A stretch of 64,000 bases of DNA, taken from assembly GCA_958450365.1 (NCBI GenBank), contig CAUEEP010000667.1, positions 269,001-333,000 of the forward strand, in the 5' to 3' direction. This document shows, piece after piece, positions 45,201 through 56,021 of this stretch. The notes under the pieces are model-generated. The model was not told where the DNA came from. It saw nothing but the letters and a program-made list of their open reading frames with translations, and searched no databases. The stretch comes from Mesorhabditis belari. Lineage: Eukaryota; Nematoda; Chromadorea; Rhabditida; Rhabditidae. Both the position numbers and the translations under genes were made by a program. Position 1 is the first letter of the stretch; the number at the start of each line of letters is the position of its first letter.

Positions 45201-46367
45201 TAAAAAAAGGCTAAAAAATTCGTTCTTGTAGAACTACAGAGATATCTTTCAACTTTTCTTTCAACAATGCGTTAGCAAACAAAGCTGAATTGATTGGAGT
45301 TGATAGAGCAGATCAATGAAGCAAAATTACAATTTGTCTATTGATGTAAGCTCCAATAGCACTCCAATCCAACAGAAGCGCAGTCTTCAGCAGAAGCGCA
45401 GTCTTCAGCAGAAGCGCAGTCTTCAGCAGAAGCGCAGTCTTCAGCAGAAGCGCAGTCTTCAGCAGAAGCGCAGTCTTCAGCAGAAGCGCAGTCTTCAGCA
45501 GAAGCGCAGTCTTCAGCAGAAGCGCAGTCTTCAGCAGAAGCGCAGTCTTCAGCAGAAGCGCAGTCTTCAGCAGAAGCGCAGTCTTCAGCAGAAGCGCAGT
45601 CTTCAGCAGAAGCGCAGTCTTCAGCAGAAGCGCAGTCTTCAGCAGAAGAAGAATTGAAGATTATAGATTGAAGCTTTAAAAATTGATTAGAAAAATGGAT
45701 CTAAATTATAGATTGAAGTTAGGCTAAATTCGTCGTCGCTAATTTTTAGTCATCAAAAAATAGAAACGGAGCCTCCAATAGAGGCAATTTTATGGAATGA
45801 TCGAAAAAGCGCATGCGCTTCTATTAGAATAAATGCGGTAAGCACTGGAACCGTATTGGAGCCATTGGAGCCATAGGAGCCATAGGAGCCATTGGAGCCA
45901 TAGGAGCCATTGGAACAAAATAGGAACAGTATTGGAATAGTATTGGAACCGTATTGGAACCGTATTGGAACCGTAAAAATTGATCAAAAGTTCAGTTCAT
46001 TCGCAACCTCTTGTACTTCTCAATCATCTCCGATGGGGGCGCGATGGTGCTAAGCATGATGGCCCTTATCTACACCGTTCCTGGATCGCTTGAATCGCAA
46101 ATATTCGGAACGATCATGGAAGTCTGGGTCGTTCTGTAAGTGCAACACTTGAAAGGCAAGCAATTTATATCTTATTGCAGCTGTTGTCTAACCTACATGA
46201 TCGCCGGTTTGGTGTCGGTGAGGGAATGGAGGGAAAGGCTTCGATTCTATCTCTTCAAAATGATTCGTCGTCAACCAAGCAAAACTTCACCGTACGCCAA
46301 CAAGTTGATTGTTAACAAAACAACGGAAACGCAAATGTATTTTAACTATTATAGTTCGAATTGGTGA
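42292..46367 (+). CDS. Serpentine chemoreceptor (SRE/SRAB-like), one frameshift
   Basis: Exons: 42292-42533, 44379-44478, 44521-about 44654, 44911-44988, 45028-45144, 45996-46135, 46181-46367 (TGA). Seven-transmembrane protein with family marks: a KKFHINLRR intracellular loop, ERALSIVYMWDYE after TM3, YALSAKYQAAENIRAF before TM6, and a C-terminus with MYFNYYSSNW. Such receptors sit on chemosensory cilia and couple to G proteins. Exon 3 has a 1-nt shift near 44560-44570: DYEQSG is in one frame and QISTSIIVSISVAAFNL in another, so this copy is a pseudogene, a segregating null, or an assembly error. The first exon is probably upstream; ATG at 41668 opens a hydrophobic start but its junction phase does not fit, so it is not included. 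Introns hold a Merlin transposase, a MITE and a minisatellite. Confidence 0.75.
42745..42840 (+). repeat. tRNA-like sequence
   Basis: GAGCTCATGGTTTAGTGGAT (box A-like) and TTGGGTTCGATTTC (box B-like). In intron of the chemoreceptor gene, next to the Merlin remnant. Confidence 0.45.
42808..43510 (-). pseudogene. Merlin-family transposase (ISXO2-like DDE), dead
   Basis: Minus strand: NNWFENSN near 43440, then TVEIDESFFFKRKYHVG (first catalytic Asp) and FGGVCRET, then DRSAATLIPAIEKHI, IISDGWAAYRRL (second Asp) and a WVNHNTNFV..HTQHIEWLWR end (third acidic residue). Stops interrupt it: a TAG before DRSAATL (about 43071) and at least two TGA/TAA codons upstream. Merlin elements are the eukaryotic relatives of bacterial IS1016. 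In an intron of the chemoreceptor gene. Confidence 0.8.
43742..44246. mobile_element. Long-TIR MITE, GCGCAAATGTCC termini
   Basis: Left GGACAAATGCGACCTTTTTT, right the complement; about 200-bp arms include GCGTTTTAAAAAAGCTCT and AATATTAACCAATTTC in inverted copies. A fragment is at 24600-24665. In intron of the chemoreceptor gene. Confidence 0.85.
45369..45650. repeat. 15-bp minisatellite
   Basis: About 19 perfect copies of CAGAAGCGCAGTCTT. The unit length keeps the frame open (QKRSL repeats), which is an artefact. In intron of the chemoreceptor gene. Confidence 0.95.
45856..45975. repeat. GGAGCCATT / GTATTGGAACC short repeats
   Basis: Units of 9-12 bp alternate; same intron as the 15-bp array. 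Confidence 0.8.
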
Positions 46368-46426
46368 TAAAGAGTGTATAAATAGGGACTGCTACTTCTA
46401 AAGAGCGCACTATACAGAACAAAGTA

Positions 46427-46649
46427 TACCGTATTTTCTCTAATAGTAGTGCACCGCGCTGAGCCGAGTTGATGACGATTTTACGGTTTCTAAGCTTTTG
46501 CAGAAGCTCAACACTCTAATCTCCCACTAGATCTCATTGTCAGCTACATTTTCCGACCCCATATCGATAGGTTCTGATAAGCGCTTTTTTGAGATTTCGA
46601 GCAATTTAGGTGACGATTAGGGTGCAATACTATTAGAGAGAATACGGTA
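46427..46649. mobile_element. MITE family B, full copy
   Basis: TACCGTATTTTCTCTAATAG at the left, ATTAGAGAGAATACGGTA at the right; 223 bp. Confidence 0.9.
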
Positions 46650-46721
46650 AAAGGAATTTTACGATTGAAATCTTGAAAATATACAGAAAATGATGTGAAT
46701 TTTCATTTAAAAAAAAGATAT

Positions 46722-46842
46722 TACCGTCTTTTTTCTGTAATAGTAGTGCGCACTACTATTTTTTCAACCCCCTCCAGCCTGCACTACTATTACAGACTGC
46801 ACTACTATTATAGACTGCACTACTATTACAGAAAATACGGTA
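46722..46842. mobile_element. Short TACCGT MITE (related to family B)
   Basis: 121 bp: TACCGTCTTTTTTCTGTAAT at the left, TTACAGAAAATACGGTA at the right, with four TGCACTACTATTA units inside. Confidence 0.8.
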
Positions 46843-46872
46843 ATCGTTTTGGTTTCTAGTTAGTTCTGGATT

Positions 46873-47166
46873 GTTGCAAAAGCAAGGTCAAAAGCCGGTT
46901 CAGTTTGTCCTGATCTGCCTGGTCTTGTTTAAGTATCTAGACTTGGACTCTGACCTGGCCTGGCTTGCAGATGGTAGGATCCGAGTTGACGACGATTTTA
47001 CGGTTTCTAAGCTTTTACAGAAGCTCAACACTCTAATCCCCCACTAGATCTCATCGTCAGCTACATTTTCCGACCTCATATCGATAGGTTCTGATAAGCG
47101 GTTCTCGAGATTTCGAGCAATTTAGACGACGATCAGGGTGCACTACTATTAGAGAGAATATGGTAA
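46873..47166. repeat. MITE family B plus captured flank
   Basis: 46873-46970 (TTGTCCTGATCTGCCTGGTC) joined to a family B interior and right end; the same fusion is at 54285-54588, so the whole unit was duplicated together. Confidence 0.75.
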
Positions 47167-47284
47167 TACTAACAGATTTACACCTTTAAATTGTCTGTTT
47201 TTTGGGAAACTGCTTTTCTTGAAAATCTTATAGAACAAAGTGTTGTTTTTGGGAGTCGTCATGGAGTTGTTTGTTTGTTTGTTT

Positions 47285-47476
47285 GTTCGCATTTCACCCT
47301 CGAAATTTCTTCAATGGTTCGATCAATTGAAACACGTTTTAGCCTATTTTGTAGAGGAGATTTACAACTTTCAAATAGTTTATAACAGTTATAACAGTTT
47401 ATAACATCGATATCAGGTTTCTATCGTTGGAAATTTAATGTTGAAATCCGCATTTCTTATGCATGTACCTAATAGT
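47285..47476. repeat. Solo arm of the 15.6-kb foldback element
   Basis: Matches 16160-16363 closely (CGAAATTTCTTCAATGGTTC onward). Confidence 0.8.
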
Positions 47477-47699
47477 TGTCTTTTTAGTGCTAAGGCTTTC
47501 CTACTGACAACAATGAAATAGAAAAATGAGATTTACAGATATTGTAATCTTTTTGAAGATGCACTTTTAAGAATTCAAGAAAAACATTCGTGGATATGGC
47601 AAAATTGAGTTCAATGAGGATTTATTTAAGAAATTCAAAAGAATCCCGCTTTCTGGAGATTCCTTCAGCAAATTCGGTGTTCAAAATTTCAGCTAGTCG

Positions 47700-49327
47700 T
47701 CACCTTGCTGACATTTTGCAGACGAAACGAGGCCAGGTCCAAGTGGTACCGCCAGAGCCCCACCCATGACAGCCACAGGATACATCATTGCAGATCTAAG
47801 GACTTTGAGTTCCTTTTAATTGCCTACCAATTACCATCCAATAATTAGCGTCTAGTTTTGGAGTCGAAGCCGGATAATCAACGGGAGATCCATCCGTCCA
47901 TTCACCAACACCAACTGTACCATTTCCAAAAGACCTGTCCAAGCCCATTTCCCCCAACCACAAGTATTGAGATCTGGCGCTGCTTGCGTTTGTTTACTCA
48001 CATTTGATGTAACCAAATCTGAAAAATTTAGAACTTTCGTTAAAGTCAAAGTCAAAGTCTGGAGTCAAAGCCAACGAGGATGAATATTTGAACATGTTGA
48101 AAACAGAAATTTTGCCTTGGAGTCAGCAGTACTTCGGAAATAAGCCCTGGCTTAGGTATTTCAGTAGGACGGAGCTTCATCGCATGAAGCTCGAGAAACG
48201 CAAGATTGGATCGCAAAGAATTTTCCTGATTGGATCACAACAAGCGCGCAAAATCTAGACAATCCAAAAAGCGCGCAAAATCCAAGAGAATCGCTATCTA
48301 ACTCGCCGGATTTTAATGTTTTGGATTGCAGCATTTGGTCGATCTTGTAGTCAAAGGCTTTTTGCAAGTTTCACACATCAAATCAGTCTTTGAAGAAGGA
48401 TTTGGAGAAAGCTTGGGACGGTATTGGCATCAAAAAGGCTATGGATGACTTTCTAAACAATTACGAAAGCCTCCTTTAGCTTGAATACATTTTCGTAATT
48501 GTTTAGAAAGTCATCCATAGCCTTTTTGATGCCAATATCGTCCCAAGCTTTCTCCAAATCCTTCTTCAAAGACTGAATTGATGTATGAAACTTGCAAAAA
48601 GCCTTTGACTACAAGATCCACCAAATGCTGCAATCCAAAACATTCAAATATTGAAGTATAATGTTATATTTTTGTTATGTTAAAGTATCTATAAAGATTT
48701 CTTAAAAATTAACAAAAGAATGATCGAATTTCCTTTCCAAAATTTTGAAACACCCTGTAAACTTTGAGTTTGTTTCACTCTTGATTTGATCTTGAAAGCA
48801 AGAAGAATTTAAGGATTTTCAAGTTAAGTCTATCATTGAATCGAGTGATTTGTTGCTAATTTGAATGATTTGTGGCTAATTCAAGTGATTTGTTGGCATT
48901 TTCGATTGAAATGTCAAGAGAATGGGCTCTTTAAGCCGTTTGTTGCTGATTTAAGTGTTTTTTTTTGGTTAAATCGAGTGATTTTTTGCTAATTTGAATG
49001 ATTTGTGGCTAATTTAAGTGATTTGTTGACGAATCCTTAAACAAAAGTTTAAGATCTCACAACCATAAAGAAAATCCTCTTCGGCTTTTGAATGAATCGA
49101 AGCTAGATGTGAATTCATGCGACGGCATTCACCCTCAGCTGCCTCAAAATTGAAAAGTTTCCAATGAATACCATCAGAATATGTAAAATTCTAAACTTTG
49201 TAATCTCTTAAAGCTCTTAAAGCATTGCCCAGACCTGTAAATAATAGCAATAACCCGAGTCTTGAAAATAGATCCAATCACGAGCACATCTTTCCATTTT
49301 CGGGAAAAAGAAAGAAAGTTTGAGACG
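47700..49327 (-). CDS. C-type lectin domain protein, exon phase unresolved
   Basis: Exons (minus): 49327-49235, 49190-49064, possibly 48018-48002, 47973-47835, 47795-47700 (TGA). The CTLD order is clear: CARDWIYFQDSGYCYYL at the start, ECRRMNSHLASIHSKAEE (core loop), YLWLGEM, EWTDGSPVDYP (EPN/WND-type region) and C..RFVCK at the end. Such lectins are secreted and bind glycans; many nematode ones respond to pathogens. The signal peptide exon was not found. The join between 49064 and 47973 is off by one nucleotide with the small exon, and also without it, so there may be a lesion or a missed exon. The long intron carries a transposase fragment and a palindrome. Confidence 0.7.
48063..48650 (+). 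mobile_element. maT/mariner-type transposase fragment with palindromic 3' end
   Basis: Shifted frames read EYLNMLKTEILPWSQQYFGN, then AKNFPDWI, SNSPDFNVLD (last acidic catalytic region) and KKDLEKAWD. 48320-48475 is repeated in reverse at 48488-48650 with about 12 nt between, forming a near-perfect ~155-bp hairpin. In an intron of the C-type lectin gene. Confidence 0.7.
48835..49035. repeat. Diffuse repeat (GATTTGTTGCTAATTTGAAT)
   Basis: Four to five degenerate ~20-bp units in the C-type lectin intron. Confidence 0.6.
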
Positions 49328-49394
49328 CTAAATGGACAATAAAGAAAAAAAAATTGAGTATTCTTTAAATGCATGCTTAACAGCTTAAAATCTT

Positions 49395-50090
49395 AAAAAA
49401 CAATCAACCGATTGCCATTTATTTGTTTGTTTTCTGAAGAACGAATAACTATTTGATTTGAATGATTTGATATTGTATAAGTTGACAGAAAACCAATATA
49501 TTGGGTTGGTGAATTGAAAACTGCGGGCTATTGTTAGATAAAAGTTTAGAAAGATCGAGAGTTTAGATAAAAACTAAAAACACGATCGTGTTGCCCGTTT
49601 GATAATCTAATAATCATAATAATAATCCTCTAATAATAATCATCTAATAGTCTAATCGCTTTGATTTGAAATATAGCGAAATCTGACCATTTCCTAGTGA
49701 GATTATTTCGAATCCAGTAAGCTGAATAGCTGATTTATTTGGTTGGTGAATTGAAAACTGCCGGCTATTGTCATATGTGACAGTTTGAGCACTTTCTTCA
49801 AAAGAAACCCATTTTGGTGGCAATGGAAAAGTTGTAGAGAATCAGAAATTAAGTTTATATGCAAATTTTCAGAACGATTCAAAAACTGGTTTTCAAGAAA
49901 TGCGAAATTTACGAATTTTCACAAAACTTGCATTTTAGGCGAAATTACTATGTGTATCTTTTTGGAAATTTGACTAAACAAAAAAACAACCAACCGATTG
50001 CCATTTATTTGTTTGTTTTCTGAAGAACGAATAAGTATTTGATTTGAATGACTTGATATTGCATAAGTTAATAGAAAACCAATATAGATA
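49395..50090. repeat. Direct repeats flanking truncated family A MITEs
   Basis: 49395-49500 and 49985-50090 are near-identical (CCATTTATTTGTTTGTTTTC). Between them are two truncated family A ends (49501-49535, 49739-49975). The right part also resembles 4500-4560. Confidence 0.65.
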
Positions 50091-50567
50091 GTTGCTCCAA
50101 TCGAGTAAGCACTCACAAATACGGAAAATAAAAACAGCTTAGAATATTTATGCTTTGAATTTTCTGTAGAAATATCTCTAAAAAGGATTTTAAAGTCTAC
50201 TACAGATTTAATGTCTACTAATGTCTAATTTACTTGATTGGAAGAATCGGACCTTCATAAGCTCGATTGTTTAAGTTTAAAATTGGACGGGGTGATAGAT
50301 AATTTGAAAGGGTTAAAGAATTTTCGGACATTCTACTAAACACGTTTCACAAAAGTGAAATAATGAAGTATCCGAAAATGACAAAAAAATTCAAGGTCAC
50401 AGCTTTGGAAAAATCGATCGCTCGATCTTTTTGGTGAAAACAACGAAACGACGAATACTTCATTGGTCAAAGTTCATTCTTATTTTAAGTGAAAAAAGCC
50501 AAAAAAAACTTGCCTAATCGCGGGTTTTTCTGGCTAAATGTTTTGGGGCTGACACAGTTTTTGTCGC

Positions 50568-50650
50568 CGTGACGTAGTTGGGAGTGCGCTTGTCTACGGC
50601 TCACACGATCTGGGTTCGACCCCCCTCCCCGCCCCACCCCGTAGTGCCAC
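50568..50650 (+). repeat. tRNA-like sequence
   Basis: GACGTAGTTGGGAGTGCGC and GATCTGGGTTCGACCC; extra C-rich bases break the 3' arm. Confidence 0.4.
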
Positions 50651-50699
50651 TCAATTTTGACTTTTAAAATTTTTTACTTTAAATTATACAACTATATTG

Positions 50700-51122
50700 C
50701 CGTAAAAAACTAATAGAACGGCCTCCTATCGAGCGATGCGTAGCCTAAGTTTACTTTACAAACGCTCATATCTCGGCACTAATACGTTTGTTTCTGCGCG
50801 TTTAAGGTGTAAATTAAATAAGAGAGAATGGGTAATTTTTTGTAATATAACATATACTTTTATCTTTTATAGAACAAAATGATTGAAAATTGGCAAAAAA
50901 AGCCGATCACTTTTTCACTTTTTCACAATCACTTTTTTCTAAGCACTGGTTAACGATAAAAGTATGTGTTATATTACAAAAAATTACCCATCCTCTCTAC
51001 TTTAATTTGACACCTAAACGCGCAGAAACAAACGTACTGGTGCCGAGATATGAGCGTTTGTTTGAAAGTAAACTTAGGCTACGCATCGCTCCGATAGGAG
51101 GCCGTTCTATTAGTTTTTACGG
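50700..51122. mobile_element. Long-TIR MITE
   Basis: CCGTAAAAACTAATAGAACG and complement; ~180-bp arms containing CGCATCGCT and AAACGCGCAGAAACAAACGT. Confidence 0.85.
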
Positions 51123-51179
51123 TAGATTTTAAGACTTTAAAAAAATTTCATTTTTTTGGCCCAAAGACGCCCAAAGACG

Positions 51180-51600
51180 CCTAAGAAAAAGCCCGTACAA
51201 ACGGACGAACGGACGGACGGACAGAAAGACCCAAATGACCACCAAACAATCCGGATTTGACTGTGTCGGAACTTTGCTTTTAAAAAAAACGAAATATTAG
51301 AAGCACAACAATAGAGAGGTCTAAGCCTAACAAACTAAAAATCATGTAAATCGGTTCACGCGGAGCCGGGAACCCGCGCGTACAGACGGACGGACGGACA
51401 GACATTGCTCTTTTATATAGTAGATAGAATTTCTTTACTCCTAGAGGAATTGAAACCGTGGCCTTTATCACCCAAATAGTATAAGAACGAAGAAAGCAAA
51501 ATCGGGCATCGGGCTGGGATCGAACCCGAGTTGCTCAACTTGGCAGATCGGATGCGGGGACGCACTATCACGCGGCCACTCGATAGCATGTATTCTTTAA
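51180..51600. repeat. SINE/RTE-like tails with tRNA-like head
   Basis: (GGAC)n runs at 51200-51225 and 51380-51405, the latter followed by AGACATTGCTCTTTTATATAGTAGAT, a 3' tail typical of short retroposons; 51512-51585 on the minus strand is tRNA-like (GGGTTCGATCCCAG). The same tail type is at 62620-62667. Confidence 0.55.
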
Positions 51601-51633
51601 TTTCGCTTTTACCCGGAAATCTCACTCAGATTT

Positions 51634-51858
51634 GTGATGGCCTTTGCAGGAGTTAACGCAGACAGAAAAACGCCTCCTTTCTTTGTTTCACAAGGGGTGA
51701 AGATCAACAGTAACAATTATTTAGATCTTCTAAAGAATGAAGTGTTGCCGTGGGCTCAAGGACATTTTGCTGGGCGTTGTTGGATTTATCAACAAGACGG
51801 AGCAACGGCTCACAAGAACAAAATTGTTCAAACATTTCGTCTTTCATTTTGTACTTGA
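51634..51858 (+). pseudogene. Tc1/mariner (maT-type) transposase fragment
   Basis: Reads DRKTPPFFVSQGVKIN, LPWAQGHFAG and WIYQQDGATAHKNK (second catalytic Asp), then stops. Same family as the fragment at 48.1 kb. Confidence 0.7.
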
Positions 51859-51899
51859 AAATATTGTTAAATCTATAAAAATTTGTAAAAGTCAAATAT

Positions 51900-52440
51900 A
51901 ATATAAAAGTATAGTGTCTAGCCGATATCTATTTGAAAAAACCGCATAAGCAAAGAACTAGAAAATTGTCATCAACGGGAATTCAAAACCGACATTGCTT
52001 CTCCCCTCAACCCTAACAATTTTATTAAAACGTTTTATTAAAGCCTAAAATGAACCTGAAAGCTCTCGGAAAAGAACACATTTTTGCACAATTGAGGAAA
52101 GTAATGAGGGCTTGTGATCAGGAAAGTTGATTATTGATAAGCACTGACCACGAACAAGCTTAATATTTTGATCAACTTCTCTCTGGAAATTTTTTGACCT
52201 TTCTCACAAATCACAAACAAATTTGTAATCGAATTAGCTGAATCTTAGCAATCCTTTTTTTTTCGACTCTCTGATTTCTGATTGATTTTTTGTTTTTCTT
52301 TGAGAAACTGCAAGTATTTTTGAGATTTAAAAATGATTAAATGACTACAAAGTTTTTCCTAATCAACTACAAGGTCAAGAAAAAAGCAAATAGAGATTGA
52401 AAGCCTAAAAATTGCAATGATTTTGACAACCTTGAAAAAT
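51900..52440. other. No gene seen
   Basis: AT-rich upstream region of the NTF2-like gene. Confidence 0.5.
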
Positions 52441-52447
52441 GGATGGG

Positions 52448-52455
52448 TATAAAAG
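52448..52455 (+). promoter_or_regulatory. TATA box of the NTF2-like gene
   Basis: TATAAAAG 38-45 bp before the ATG at 52493, at the right distance for a short 5' UTR. Confidence 0.6.
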
Positions 52456-52492
52456 GAGCTGATAAATCATTCATTCACAGTTTATTTGTAAA

Positions 52493-55339
52493 ATGAAGAT
52501 CCTCTTGGTTTTCGGGTTGTTATTTGTGAGTTTTTCAAAGCTTTTCCGTGATTTCAATTTTGTAGGCTCTTTCTTCAGCGGATGATTCGAAATCTGGTGA
52601 GAGTTAAGGTAAAAAAAAAAGCTAATTAAAGTGGGAATTAGATGTCGAGAAGATCCTTCGCCCAACTCTGAATGCCTACGTCGAGGCCGTCGTTTCGGGA
52701 GAGTGAGTGGGATTTGATTTGGAATTTGATGAACAGAACAGAAAGCTTGCTTCTTGTTGTAAGCATTGTTTTATTGTTTTATTGAAAACAATGCTTACAA
52801 CAAGAAACATTTCTGTTTTGTTAAGCATTGTTTTACTAAAAACTTGCTTTACTTAACGTACTTTTTTAATTACGAATCGTAGAAATTGTATTTGTGATTT
52901 ATTGAATTGAAAAGAGAGGCCTTTTGATGGAGTAGGCCATCAAAAGACCCAGGCCATCAAAAGACCCAGGCCATCAAAAGACCCAGGCCATCAAAAGACC
53001 CAGGCCATCAAAAGACCCAGGCCATCAAAAGACCCAGGCCATCAAAAGGCCTACTCCATCAAAAGGCCTACTCCATCAAAAGACCCAGGCCATCAAAAGA
53101 CCCAGGCCAGGAGTAGGCCTTTTGATGGAGTAGGCCATCAAAAGACCCAGGCCATCAAAAGACCCAGGCCATCAAAAGGCCTACTCCATCAAAAGGCCTA
53201 CTCCATCAAAAGACCCAGGCCATCAAAAGACCCAGGCCAGGAGTAGGCCTTTTGGCCTTTTGGCCGTTTGATGGCGAGTTCTAAAACGCGCCCCTTTCGT
53301 GTATTGAAAGAGACTTTTTGCGATAAATTTCATTCTGGTCAATTCGTTTAGCATGTGTATGTACCGTAAATACCCTAATAGTGCCCCATCCCTCTAGTGC
53401 CCTACCTAGTAGACTTCCTTATCGATATTATCGATACAAACGGCATGCTTATCTTATCATAGAAGTTTTAGAAGATGTCTTATCGTAGAGACATTTGTTT
53501 TCAAGACCTATAAAACATTCATTTTCATGAAATCATCATTTTGGTATTATGAATGATACCAAGATCTGCAAAATTGAGGACTAGTGCTTAGATAGCCTAG
53601 TGCTTAGATAACCAAACAGAACTCAAATTTAAATGCTATTGCAGAGATTTATGACTTATGAGAAAGTTTAGTTATGACAAAGCCAAAGAATACTATCATG
53701 TGAACGCGATTTCCGTGGAAACCGACAAGAATGTGTGGTATAAACCAGACAGTTCGTTTCTGATACATATCACTAAAACTAAATATTACTTTTTTACTTA
53801 TTTAAGTTTTATTAAGTTGTTCAAAAGCAAAAGAAACAAAGCAATTCTAGAAATCATTGAAGCCGTCAAGAAATACTACGCCGAAAACCCAAAGAGTAAG
53901 AGCGCAAAGGTAAGCAAACGCGTTTACTTCAAGTTATCTAGGTGAATACCGGATTCTCCCTAATAGTATTGCAGAGCCGAGTTGGTGACGATTTTACGGT
54001 TTCTAAGCGTTCACAGAAGCTTTTTTACAGAAGCTTTTTTACAGAAGCTTAACACTCTAATCCCCCACAAGATCTCATCGTCAGCTACATTTTCCGATCC
54101 CACATCGATAGGTTCTGATAAGCGGCTCTCGAGATTTCGAGCAATCTAAGGAATTACTACTATTAACAAATTAGGAATACTATTGGGAAGACTACTATAA
54201 AGAAAAATGGGTTGTTGGCTATTGTATTGGCTTAAGTAACTACTGCAGATCAACTTCAACTTCATTTTCAGCCTGGCATCATGTTGTTGTTGCAAAGGCA
54301 AGGTCAAAAGCCGATTCAGTTTGTCCTGATCTGCCTGGTCTTGTTTAAGTATCTAGACTTGGACTCTGACCTGGCCTGGCTTACAGATGCTAGGATCCGA
54401 GTTGATTACTATTTTACGGTTTCTAAGTTTTCCCAGAAGCTCAACACTCTAATCCCCCCCCTAGATCTCATCATCAGCTACATTTTCCGATCCCACATCG
54501 ATAGGTTCTGATAAGCGCTTTTTGAGATTTCGAGCAATTTAAGTGCACTACTATTTGAGTGCACTACTATTAGAGAGAATACGGTATATAGGTTTTGTTT
54601 CCTCCCTACATTTAGGGTTTAAGGATTGTGCTTGTGTATTGTTTGTGCTATTCGATATTCGCTTTGATTAGAAAATAGGGTTTCTTTTAGATTAAATGAG
54701 ACAAAAGTGTACTAATTCTAGCTCTAGAGCCGAGAAACTTATCTGAACTCAATATTTTGACAGATTTTGACAAGATTTTCCTTTCGATTACCGTATTTTC
54801 TCTAATAGTAGTGCACCCCAGCAAGCCTGCCAGATGGTAGGACCCGAGTTGATGACTATTTTACGGTTTGCAAGCTTTTGCAGAAGCTCAACTCTCTAAT
54901 CCCCCACAAGATCTCATCGTCAGCTACATTTTCCGACCCCACATCGATAGGCTCTGATAAGCGGTTCTCGAGATTTCGAGCAATTTAGAGGACAATCAGG
55001 GTGCATTACTATTAGGCCGACGGTGTTCTAACCTAACTTATCCCTTAAAACAATTTAAGAACGTTCAGGTTGAATCGGAAGAGTTCTCGGGTGGCGGCAA
55101 GGTGATCTCTTATAAAAGCCAATGGACATTCCCCGACCAGAAAGGACATCAAGAGGGGCCCTATTTCCAGGTATCCAAAAACACGAAAATTTGCAACAAC
55201 TAATTGACAAGTTTTAGGAGTTTTTAGTAGACAAACTCGATCACTCAATACTTCATTTCAGATCTGGGTCTTGGACACCGATGGCAAATGGAAGGTCTAC
55301 CATGAGGAATACTCGCTTGACGCTCCGAAAAGCGCTTGA
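52493..55339 (+). CDS. Secreted NTF2-like (SnoaL/DUF4440-type) protein, middle exons missing
   Basis: Exons found: 52493-52525, 52566-52596, 52642-52702, then 55069-55170 and 55262-55339 (TGA). The start encodes a signal peptide (MKILLVFGLLFALSSA), then VEKILRPTLNAYVEAVVSG, which is helix 1 of the NTF2-like fold. The last two exons encode the closing strands (GGGKVISYKSQW and GPYFQIWVLDTDGKWKVYHE). About 50-70 residues of the middle of the domain are not seen between 52703 and 55068, and the phases of exons 3 and 4 do not match (2 against 0). That 2.4-kb gap is filled by a hairpin, a 17-bp minisatellite and several MITEs. AATAAA near 55357. Probably a gene broken by repeat insertion/deletion. 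Confidence 0.65.
52738..53262. repeat. Hairpin and 17-bp minisatellite
   Basis: 52738-52825 is a hairpin (GCTTGCTTCTTGTTGTAAGC region). 52925-53262 is an array of AGGCCATCAAAAGACCC with inverted pieces (GGAGTAGGCCTTTTGATGG). In the gap of the NTF2-like gene. Confidence 0.85.
53362..53960 (+). mobile_element. TACCGTAAATAC-ended element with an unassigned frame
   Basis: Starts TACCGTAAATACCCTAATAG, as the pogo-like element at 22.2 kb does. 53658-53945 encodes 95 residues (MRKFSYDKAKEYYHVN at the start, a Lys-rich helical end). It may be the N-terminus of a pogo-type transposase, but no motif proves it. It runs into a family B remnant at about 53950. Confidence 0.45.
53950..54170. mobile_element. 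MITE family B, diverged copy
   Basis: Interior ACATTTTCCGATCCCACATC; the left part is fused to the preceding element and the right end is degraded. Confidence 0.7.
54285..54588. repeat. MITE family B plus captured flank, second copy
   Basis: Same fused structure as 46873-47166; ends AGAGAGAATACGGTA. Confidence 0.75.
54789..55016. mobile_element. MITE family B, copy
   Basis: Left TACCGTATTTTCTCTAATAG intact; right end degraded (ATTACTATTAGGCC). Confidence 0.8.
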
Positions 55340-55379
55340 AGTTCTCATCTCCATTAAATAAACTCAATCGATTGTTTTA

Positions 55380-55714
55380 TGGAGTACAATAATAAAGTAT
55401 TATCACTAGAAAATCAATGTGAAAAATGTGAAAAAAACACTTTCCAGTTCTCTCTTCCAAAAGCCCCTGATTCTTCTAAAAGCCTCGGATTCTTCTAAAA
55501 GCCCCAGATTTTACCCAAGAGCCAAATTATCTATCGATGCTATGGTCATGAAATCTTGAACATACACAGAAAATGATGTGAATTTTCACTAAAAAAATAT
55601 CAATCGTTTTGGTCTACAAATGACAGAAATCTGAGCCTAGAACGGACTATTAGGACCCGGCTATTTCTGGTCATCTTTTACACAATTCACTAAATATAAG
55701 CGAAAATTTTTCGA
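55380..55714. other. Spacer with small repeats
   Basis: TTCTTCTAAAAGCC repeats (55465-55505) and a sequence also found at 46660-46720 and 58680-58720 (AAAATGATGTGAATTTTCA, TTTTGGTCTACAAATGACAG). Confidence 0.5.
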
Positions 55715-56021
55715 AAGCGAAATCACTGAGTGTTTCAATAAAAAAAAAGCTCTTTGTGCCATTTATTTCGGATTTTCGATTCCTCGTGACTAACAAGGAA
55801 TATCGCTTATTTATGGTTACTGTATTTATCGTCTTCATCCATTACTTTCATTGTATTATTTATTATTACTGTATTACTCAGCTACTGTATTTATTGAACA
55901 CAATGATCTTACTCAGCTAATAATAAGTCTTTATTTCTTGTATGTAAAAGGGCTGGCAAAAGTCGATCGAGATTTCCATTCAGGACGTCAAAGTTTGATA
56001 AACTTTTATGGGCCGCAAAAA

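Noticed and set aside
45316..45657. 113-residue frame with QKRSL repeats
   Set aside because: A 15-bp minisatellite inside a chemoreceptor intron.
52925..53262. CRISPR-like regularly spaced repeats
   Set aside because: Units are contiguous, without unique spacers, in a eukaryotic intron-rich context.
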